Of a DNA stretch of 64,000 nucleotides, positions 58,032 to 64,000 are shown in pieces. Positions within the stretch are counted from its first letter, which is position 1. The number at the start of each line of letters is the position of its first letter. A model generated the notes under the pieces. The model did no database searches. It was not told the DNA's origin and was given only the letters and a program-made list of their open reading frames with translations. Origin of the DNA: Pseudalkalibacillus sp052246725 (GTDB lineage Bacteria; Bacillota; Bacilli; Bacillales; Fictibacillaceae); NCBI GenBank assembly GCA_052246725.1, contig JBQQCL010000007.1; one strand, written 5' to 3'. A program made the position numbers and the translations under genes.

Positions 58032-58595
58032 ATGGCATTAAGATATGCTTTATTAGGATTATTGACGAAAGAGCCTGCAACTGGTTATGAATTGACACAA
58101 CAATTCAAGGAGACCATGATTCATTATTGGTCGGCCCATCATACACAAATTTATCGTGAATTGATCAAACTTGAAGAAGAAGGATTGGTCATTTCCGTCT
58201 TATATCCTCAGGAGGATGCCCCGGATAAAAAAGTTTATACAATAGAGGAAAGTGGACGGGAAGCACTGTTTAAATGGCTCCTCGACTATAAAGTCGAACC
58301 GCCAAAATTAAAGGACCAGCAGCTGTTGCGAGTTTCAATGTTCCATTTGATCGATCCAGATGACGCTATCCGTTTTCTTGAACAAAGTAAAGAGCATCAT
58401 CAATTCGGATTACAGCATATGAAAATCTGGCAGGAGAACCAATACAAAACTGAGCAGGATAAAAGAGCTGCATTGGGTGAATATTTTACATCTGAATTCG
58501 GAAAAAGATACATGGCAAGCTGGATTGAATGGTGTGATTGGGCGATAGAGATCCTCGAAGAAATGAAAGAAAATGATTCATTTAGTCAAAAGTAA
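58032..58595 (+). CDS. PadR-family transcriptional regulator
   Basis: 187 residues: PadR winged helix (2-80; YALLGLLTKEPATGYELTQQFKETM, then IYRELIKLEEEGLV) and the C-terminal Vir domain (85-180). PadR repressors often control a divergent or adjacent pump and respond to its substrates. ATG 58032 is 9 bases after GAAGGA. Probable target: the inverted repeat at 57901-57918 between it and the RND gene. Confidence 0.92.
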   Translation: MALRYALLGLLTKEPATGYELTQQFKETMIHYWSAHHTQIYRELIKLEEEGLVISVLYPQEDAPDKKVYTIEESGREALFKWLLDYKVEPPKLKDQQLLRVSMFHLIDPDDAIRFLEQSKEHHQFGLQHMKIWQENQYKTEQDKRAALGEYFTSEFGKRYMASWIEWCDWAIEILEEMKENDSFSQK

Positions 58596-58619
58596 TGTTC
58601 TTCGGAAATCCAAATAATG

Positions 58620-58723
58620 AAAAGGGACTGTCGCAAAAATGTCAGAGTCCTGACTTCACAACTTTTGATACAAAATGTTGTGTTGGAGGTGCCTGAAAAA
58701 TTTTTTTTAGGACAGTCCCTTTT
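58620..58723. repeat. 104-bp palindromic element or terminator
   Basis: Perfect 13-bp ends AAAAGGGACTGTC (58620-58632) and GACAGTCCCTTTT (58711-58723). Inside are GTCAG/CTGAC and CACAAC/GTTGTG hairpins and a T8 run. It lies between the convergent padR and HMG-CoA lyase genes and could terminate both; the ends resemble short palindromic repeats common in Bacillus gaps. Confidence 0.6.
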
Positions 58724-58727
58724 GAAA

Positions 58728-59636
58728 TTAGGTACTTAAAGTCGTTTGTTCTGTAAGGTTATAATACTTGCTTTCAATCTTTCTGGATACGTGCGGTGCA
58801 ATGTTCCGGACAGCTTTAGTCAGGTGTTCAAGGTTGATTCCTGTATCAAGCCCCATCTGATGAAGCATATAGACGACGTCCTCAGTTGCGACGTTCCCCG
58901 TTGCCCCAGGAGCGAACGGACATCCACCTAAGCCACCAGCTGAAGTATCGAATCTCGTTATTCCAGCTTGAAGGCACGCATAAACATTTGCTAAAGCCAT
59001 GCCGCGTGTGTCGTGGAAGTGTGCTGTCAACAACAGTCGATCTCCTAATTTTGTATTCAATTCATTGAATAATTGATAGCTTTCGAGAGGGTTCGCCATC
59101 CCGATTGTATCCGCAACGCTTAGTTCATCTACGCCATAATCCGCAAATTGTGTACATAACGCGACCACATCCTCCGGTTCGACTTTCCCATCATAAGGAC
59201 AATAGAAGGAAGTGGAAATGCAAGCTCGGATGAAGTAGCCTTTCTGCTTCAGCTCTGTAAGGATTGGTTTCAATTCAGCCATGCTTTCCTCAGTCGTCTT
59301 GTTGATGTTCTTTTTATTGAATGTTGAACTGACACCCACGAAGACAGCGACATCCTTTCCATCCGTCTCATAAAGCCGTTCGATTCCTTTCCGATTCGGT
59401 GTGAGTACGAAGTTACGCTGATCATCGAGACAAGCGTCGATCACATCCTTTGCATCACTCATCTGGGGAACCCATTTAGGGGAGACGAACGACGTCAATT
59501 CCATTTCTTTGATTCCAGCATTTTTTAATTCTTTTATAAAGGTAATTTTCGCATCGGTAGGAACCTGACTTTTTTCATTTTGTAATCCATCCCTGGGTCC
59601 TACTTCGATGATTGTCACTTTTTCAGGTAAGTTCAT
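58728..59636 (-). CDS. mvaB: Hydroxymethylglutaryl-CoA lyase
   Basis: Cleaves HMG-CoA to acetoacetate and acetyl-CoA, in leucine breakdown. 302 residues, TIM barrel: metal/catalytic EVGPRDGLQNE (11-21; Arg15, Asp16), AHFHDTRGMA with the metal-binding His pair, and the signature GGLGGCPFAPGATGN with the catalytic Cys. B. subtilis YngG is the counterpart. Divergent from the ketone-body operon, whose enzymes use the acetoacetate it makes. ATG 59636. Confidence 0.94.
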   Translation of the reverse strand: MNLPEKVTIIEVGPRDGLQNEKSQVPTDAKITFIKELKNAGIKEMELTSFVSPKWVPQMSDAKDVIDACLDDQRNFVLTPNRKGIERLYETDGKDVAVFVGVSSTFNKKNINKTTEESMAELKPILTELKQKGYFIRACISTSFYCPYDGKVEPEDVVALCTQFADYGVDELSVADTIGMANPLESYQLFNELNTKLGDRLLLTAHFHDTRGMALANVYACLQAGITRFDTSAGGLGGCPFAPGATGNVATEDVVYMLHQMGLDTGINLEHLTKAVRNIAPHVSRKIESKYYNLTEQTTLST

Positions 59637-59672
59637 AATGACCTCCAGTTTTTCGACAGTTTTAACACAAAG

Positions 59673-59702
59673 TTACAACATATGTAAGCGCTTTTATATA
59701 CT
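59673..59702 (+). promoter_or_regulatory. Promoter with cre site for the ketone-body operon
   Basis: TTACAA (59673-59678), 18 bp, TATACT (59697-59702). Between them TGTAAGCGCTTTTA (59683-59696) fits the CcpA cre consensus TGWAARCGYTWNCW at almost every position. Repression by CcpA when a preferred sugar is present is expected. Confidence 0.78.
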
Positions 59703-59854
59703 TTATCTTTCATTGTAACGTGAAGAAATTTTAAAGGGCAAGTATTTTCATTCTTTCAAAGAAATATCGTCGGAGAAGAAGGAGAATTCAGAAATGACTG
59801 AGAAATAGACAAGGTGAGACAGATAACAACAAATATCAAGGAGGCAACACAGAG

Positions 59855-61033
59855 ATGGAGAGAGAAGCTGTCATAGTCAGTGCAGTCAGGACCCCGATCG
59901 GTGGTTTTGGCGGAAGTCTGAAATCAATATCAGCTACAGAACTGGGTGGTATCGCAATTAAAGAAGCTTTGAAACGTGCAGGCATTTCAGAAGTCGAGGA
60001 AGTGATCATGGGGAATGTCCTGCAGGCTGGACTCGGTCAGAACCCTGCAAGACAAGCCGCAATGAAAGCAGGGCTTGCTGATACGACTTCTTCAATGACG
60101 ATCAACAAGGTCTGTGGGTCCGGTTTGAAAACGGTCCATCTTGCTGCACAGTCGATCCTGTTGGGAGATGCAGATGTGGTTGTTGCAGGTGGAATGGAAA
60201 ATATGAGCCAAGCCCCTTATCTATTAAAAGGAGCACGTGATGGCTATAAAATGGGGGATCAGAAAGTTGTCGACTCGATGATCCAGGATGGACTATGGTG
60301 TGCGTTCAATGACTACCATATGGGCATCACTGCTGAGAACCTATGTGAAACGCATGGATTGAAGCGTGAAGAATTAGATGAATTCGCAGCTTGGAGTCAG
60401 GAAAAAGCTGCAAGTGCGATAGAGAATGGTCGTTTTGAAGATGAAATCGTTCCTGTTGAAATCCCACAACGTAAAGGGGAACCTCTCGTCTTTAATACGG
60501 ATGAACACCCGAAAAAATCAACTGCGGAAGAATTAGCGAAACTGCGTTCTGCATTCAAAAAAGATGGCATGGTTACTGCGGGTAACGCTTCAGGAATCAA
60601 TGATGGTGCCGCTGCAGTCATCGTCATGAGCCGTCAAAAGGCAGAAGAGCTAGGATTGAAGCCACTCGCTGTCATTCGTTCGAATGCTTCAGCTGGTGTC
60701 GACCCTAGTATCATGGGGATCGGACCAGTGCCAGCAACGAGAAAGGCATTAGAAAAAGCGAATCTCACAATTGATGCAATGAATCTGATAGAAGCCAATG
60801 AAGCTTTTGCTGCCCAATCTTTAGCTGTTGGGAAGGATCTCAACTTCAACAAAGAGATTCTCAATGTGAATGGTGGTGCGATTGCACTTGGCCATCCGAT
60901 CGGAGCTAGCGGTACTCGTATTCTCGTAACCTTGATCCATGAATTGAAACGCAGAAATGAACAATACGGCCTCGCCACATTATGTATTGGCGGCGGGCAA
61001 GGTGTGGCGACAATCATAGAAAATGAAGCATAA
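59855..61033 (+). CDS. Acetyl-CoA acetyltransferase (thiolase)
   Basis: 392 residues. Condenses or cleaves acetoacetyl-CoA. Nucleophile Cys87 in NKVCGSGLKTV, His in ALGHPIGASGTR and the second catalytic Cys in LCIGGGQGVA. The opening VIVSAVRTPIGGFGG is typical of the biosynthetic/AtoB type. It leads the operon thiolase-scoA-scoB-atoE. ATG 59855 with AAGGAGGC. Cytoplasmic. Confidence 0.94.
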   Translation: MEREAVIVSAVRTPIGGFGGSLKSISATELGGIAIKEALKRAGISEVEEVIMGNVLQAGLGQNPARQAAMKAGLADTTSSMTINKVCGSGLKTVHLAAQSILLGDADVVVAGGMENMSQAPYLLKGARDGYKMGDQKVVDSMIQDGLWCAFNDYHMGITAENLCETHGLKREELDEFAAWSQEKAASAIENGRFEDEIVPVEIPQRKGEPLVFNTDEHPKKSTAEELAKLRSAFKKDGMVTAGNASGINDGAAAVIVMSRQKAEELGLKPLAVIRSNASAGVDPSIMGIGPVPATRKALEKANLTIDAMNLIEANEAFAAQSLAVGKDLNFNKEILNVNGGAIALGHPIGASGTRILVTLIHELKRRNEQYGLATLCIGGGQGVATIIENEA

Positions 61034-61050
61034 AAAAGGAGATGAAAAAC

Positions 61051-61740
61051 ATGAAACCAATTGAAACATCATTCTTAGAAGCAGTAAAAGATATTAAAGA
61101 TGGAGCTACGATCATGGTCGGTGGTTTCGGTCTTGTCGGTATTCCGGAAAATCTGATTCTAGCTTTAGTCGATAGCGGTGTCAAAGATCTTACGGTAATC
61201 TCAAATAACTGTGGTGTAGACGATTGGGGACTTGGCCTCCTTCTAAAAAATAAACAGATCAAGAAAATGGTCGGTTCTTATGTCGGTGAAAACAAAGAGT
61301 TCGAACGCCAAGTTTTGTCTGGAGAAATTGAAGTAGAATTGATTCCACAAGGGACACTTGCTGAGAGAATCCGCGCTGGAGGCGCAGGAATCCCTGCATT
61401 CTATACACCAGCTGGAGTCGGTACACCGTTAGCTGAAGGAAGAGAGGTTCGGAATATTGACGGGAAGGATTACCTGTTGGAGTATGGGATGACCGCCGAT
61501 GTCAGTCTTGTCCGGGCACAGAAAGCAGACAAAATGGGGAACCTCATTTATAACAAGACAGCTCGTAACTTCAACCCTATGATTGCAGCAGCGGGGAAAA
61601 TCACGATTGCAGAGGTGGAGGAGCTATACGAAGCTGGTGAATTGGATCCGGATCACATCCATACACCAAGTATCTATGTTCAAAAAATGATCGTCGGTGA
61701 ACAGCAGAAAAAAATCGAACGATTGACCGTTACGAAATAA
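61051..61740 (+). CDS. scoA: 3-oxoacid CoA-transferase subunit A
   Basis: 229 residues. With ScoB it moves CoA from succinyl-CoA (or another acyl-CoA) to acetoacetate. Family signs: GATIMVGGFGLVGIPENLI near the start, SNNCGVDDWGLG, GTLAERIRAGGAGIPAFYTPAGVGT, and the C-terminal PDHIHTPSIYV. ATG 61051 with AAAGGAG 9 bases upstream; an earlier ATG at 61042 touches that site. 17 bp after the thiolase gene. Confidence 0.94.
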   Translation: MKPIETSFLEAVKDIKDGATIMVGGFGLVGIPENLILALVDSGVKDLTVISNNCGVDDWGLGLLLKNKQIKKMVGSYVGENKEFERQVLSGEIEVELIPQGTLAERIRAGGAGIPAFYTPAGVGTPLAEGREVRNIDGKDYLLEYGMTADVSLVRAQKADKMGNLIYNKTARNFNPMIAAAGKITIAEVEELYEAGELDPDHIHTPSIYVQKMIVGEQQKKIERLTVTK

Positions 61741-61760
61741 CAGCAGAGGAGGAAGTAATA

Positions 61761-62432
61761 ATGACAAAAGTAGATAAAGCACTCGTACGCGAACGTATTG
61801 CTAGAAGAGCGGAAAAGGAAATTGAAGATGGGTTCTATGTAAACCTGGGAATCGGTATGCCGACATTAGTCGCGAACTATATTTCAGATAACAAACAAGT
61901 CGTCCTTCAATCAGAAAACGGTTTGCTCGGAATCGGGCGTTATCCGACAGAAGATGAAGTCGATCCTGACTTGATCAATGCTGGAAAAGAAACCGTTACT
62001 GCTACGAAAGGCGCATCTTATTTTGACAGCTCGGAATCATTTGGGATGATTCGTGGCGGACATATCGATATTGCGATTTTAGGCGGTATGGAGGTTTCAG
62101 GGAACGGGGATCTTGCAAACTGGATGATTCCTGGAAAGATGATCAAGGGCATGGGCGGTGCGATGGACCTTGTACATGGCGCAAAGCGGATCATCGTCAT
62201 CATGGATCATGTCAATAAAAAAGGGGATCCCAAAATTCTCAACGAATGTTCTTTGCCACTGACAGGTAGCGGAGTGGTGGATCGAATCATCACCGATCGA
62301 GCGGTAATCGATGTAACTCCTGAAGGCTTGAAGCTTGTTGAGGTGGCAGAAGGATTTACACCAGAAGACATTCAAGAAACGACTCAACCGAGATTGATCA
62401 TAGGAGACGATGTAAAGGTGAATGCATTTTAA
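61761..62432 (+). CDS. scoB: 3-oxoacid CoA-transferase subunit B
   Basis: 223 residues. Holds the catalytic Glu52 in LQSENGLLG, which forms the CoA thioester; GGHIDIAILGGMEV and GAMDLVHGAKR are further family marks. Works as a complex with ScoA. AGGAGGAAG upstream of ATG 61761; 20 bp after scoA. Confidence 0.94.
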   Translation: MTKVDKALVRERIARRAEKEIEDGFYVNLGIGMPTLVANYISDNKQVVLQSENGLLGIGRYPTEDEVDPDLINAGKETVTATKGASYFDSSESFGMIRGGHIDIAILGGMEVSGNGDLANWMIPGKMIKGMGGAMDLVHGAKRIIVIMDHVNKKGDPKILNECSLPLTGSGVVDRIITDRAVIDVTPEGLKLVEVAEGFTPEDIQETTQPRLIIGDDVKVNAF

Positions 62433-62504
62433 ATATAGGCAGTTGATCGAAAACAATAACTTTTAAGTAAAATGCCTGACAGAACGATTAGGGGGAGGTA
62501 ATTG

Positions 62505-63817
62505 GTGAAAAGGATAACAGCACTTTCAAATCGGATCATGCAACGCTATCTTCCGGATCCATTCTTATTCGTGGTCATCCTTACGCTAGTCGTATTCGTG
62601 ATGGGTATGCTCGTCACAAGAAGTACACCGGTTGAGATGGTGACTTTCTGGGGTGAAGGATTCTGGAGTCTGTTGACGTTCGCGATGCAGATGGTCCTCT
62701 TGTAACAGGATACGTTTTGGCGAGCAGCCCGTTATTCAAAAAAGGTTTAAGAAAACTTGCCTCTTTTGCTCACACTCCGGGGAAGGCGATCGTATTCGTC
62801 ACACTGGTATCCCTTGCTGCGAGTTGGATCAACTGGGGTTTCGGACTCGTCATCGGTGCATTGTTTGCCAAAGAACTGGCTAGACAGGTCGAAAAGGTTG
62901 ATTATCGGCTTTTGATCGCAAGTGCTTACAGCGGATTCCTTGTTTGGCATGGGGGTTTTTCAGGATCCATTCCATTAACGATCGCGACGCCTGAGCACTT
63001 TTCCAGTGACATCATCGGTGTCATCCCGACGTCTGAAACGATTTTTGCACCGTTCAACATCTTCATCGTGCTAGCTTTGTTTATCACTTTACCTATTGTC
63101 AATAGGTTGATGATGAACCAGAAAGACAACCAGTTTTACATTGATCCCTCAATTCTAGAGGAAAAGAATGTCGAGGCCGCTGCGGTTGAATCGAATACGC
63201 CGGCAGAAAAGCTTGAAAACAGCTGGATTATATCAATGGTCATTGGCTTATTGGGAGTTGCGTTCCTCGTCTATTATTTTGCGACAAGTGGATTCAGTCT
63301 CAATCTGGATATTGTCAATTTCCTATTCTTATTCCTGGGAATCTTGCTGCATGGAACTCCGCGACGCTTCATCAACAGTGTGTCTGATGCGGTTAAGGGT
63401 GCTGGAGGGATCATCATCCAGTTCCCGTTCTATGCAGGTATCATGGGGATGATGGTAGCGAGTGGGTTAGCTGCTGAAGTGTCTCAATGGTTCGTCAGCA
63501 TCTCCAATGAATTGACGTATCCGTTCTTTGCATTTTTAAGCGCAGGAATCGTCAACTTCTTCGTTCCATCCGGCGGAGGCCAGTGGGCTGTACAAGCACC
63601 TATTATGCTGATGGCTGGTGAAGATCTTGGAATCAGTGCTGCAAAAACAGCAATGGCAGTAGCTTGGGGTGACGCCTGGACGAACATGATCCAACCATTC
63701 TGGGCACTTCCGGCACTCGCTATCGCTGGATTATCTGCAAAAGATATCATGGGCTTTTGTGTAATTGCCATGTTAGTCAGCGGTCTTTTTATATCAATCG
63801 GATTGGTGTTCATTTAG
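62505..63817 (+). pseudogene. atoE: Short-chain fatty acid transporter AtoE, interrupted by a frameshift
   Basis: GTG 62505 (GGAGG 6 bases upstream) starts an AtoE protein that stops at 62705 after residues MQMVLL. The family's continuation, VTGYVLASSPLFKKGL, resumes one base out of frame at about 62701 and runs to 63817. A single lost base near 62698-62702 (GTCCTCTTGTAACAGG) explains it. Restored, the product is about 437 residues with ten or more helices (PSGGGQWAVQAPIM, GDAWTNMIQPFWALP). It would bring acetoacetate or butyrate to the enzymes upstream. Sequencing error or true decay cannot be told. Confidence 0.88.
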
Positions 63818-63830
63818 AGTGATTTTTATA

Positions 63831-64000
63831 GGCTCTTTTCTAAAAGATTGTTGCTTTTGAGTCATTTTTAAAAAACCACCTTGTGCAAGTTGATTGGAGA
63901 GCAAGGTGCGAGACTCCTCGAAAATGAAAATCGCATTTTCTTCGTGCGATGTAACGCTGCCGAAGCTTTCCTTGTCCTGCGGGATCAGCGTGCCTACTAC
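63831..64000. mobile_element. MITE-like element, copy D (cut by the window end)
   Basis: Starts GGCTCTTTTCTAAAAGATTG (63831), the reverse complement of the right end of copy B, and runs through AAGTTGATTGGAGAGCAAGG and the TCGCATTTTCTTCGTGCG block (shared only with A) to GGGATCAGCGTGCCTACTAC (shared only with B). It follows the atoE stop by 14 bp. Confidence 0.75.

Noticed and set aside
1..64000. tRNA, rRNA or insertion-sequence transposase genes
   Set aside because: No cloverleaf, rRNA-like stretch or DDE/HUH transposase frame was noticed on either strand; a covariance search was not possible here.

Overview
The window looks like a chromosomal segment of a low-GC, Gram-positive, spore-forming Bacillaceae bacterium. 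The signs are strong Shine-Dalgarno sites with frequent TTG and GTG starts, B. subtilis-type gene sets (yqjN-proI-yqjP-yqjQ neighbourhood, YqjW/YolD SOS genes, SwrC-type RND pump, MurQ/NagZ/NamZ/NagABR), LexA, cre, FapR-like and NagR-like sites, a SpoIID/LytB protein and a holin-like type I toxin. I saw no rRNA, tRNA, CRISPR array, phage structural gene or transposase gene.

Layout. 1-8.8 kb: the edge of a glycerophosphodiesterase gene, an M20 deacylase, proC, an MBL hydrolase and an SDR, two small genes, then a GNAT-TetR-MFS operon with its own operator. 9.0-14.7 kb: a nagA-nagB-nagR-kinase-namZ-GNAT operon for amino-sugar use. 15.1-20.6 kb: a small membrane protein, an MFS exporter with a Shine-Dalgarno-masking hairpin, an AEC carrier, fabI and a SpoIID/LytB protein. 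20.8-34.5 kb: an eleven-gene operon, murQ, ABC importer (binding protein and two permeases), nagZ, murR-type regulator, anmK, a second anchored nagZ, a beta-lactamase-fold hydrolase, and a two-subunit FAD/Fe-S 2-hydroxyacid dehydrogenase. 35-37.3 kb: SOS-controlled Y-family polymerase plus YolD. 37.3-45.5 kb: accessory genes (ferritin-cupin fusion, NAT-like, 2H phosphoesterase, MBL, Nudix, GDPD, DUF3888, VanW, GNAT). 45.7-50.6 kb: a DDAH-like enzyme and a GntR/ABC/membrane protein/ECF sigma operon. 51 kb: a type I toxin-antitoxin locus. 52-58.6 kb: TVP38, HAD and FAD oxidoreductase, then a PadR-controlled RND pump. 58.7-63.8 kb: HMG-CoA lyase and a ketone-body operon (thiolase, scoA, scoB, frameshifted atoE) with a cre site.

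How the genes fit together. The two amino-sugar operons form what looks like a complete, PTS-independent pathway for peptidoglycan fragments: import by ABC transporter, cleavage by NagZ/NamZ in the cytosol, phosphorylation by the BadF-type kinase and AnmK, ether cleavage by MurQ to GlcNAc-6-P plus D-lactate, NagA/NagB to fructose-6-P, and oxidation of the lactate by the GlcD/GlcF-like pair at the end of the same operon.

The most unusual non-coding content is in the gaps. There are short tandem arrays with 20-, 21- or about 51-bp periods (5.2, 18.9, 34.6, 34.9 and 50.8 kb), most of them beside copies of a small palindromic repeat that begins CTTAAAGAAA. A family of mosaic MITE-like elements of 170-310 bp has four copies (45.5, 51.6, 54.4 and 63.8 kb).
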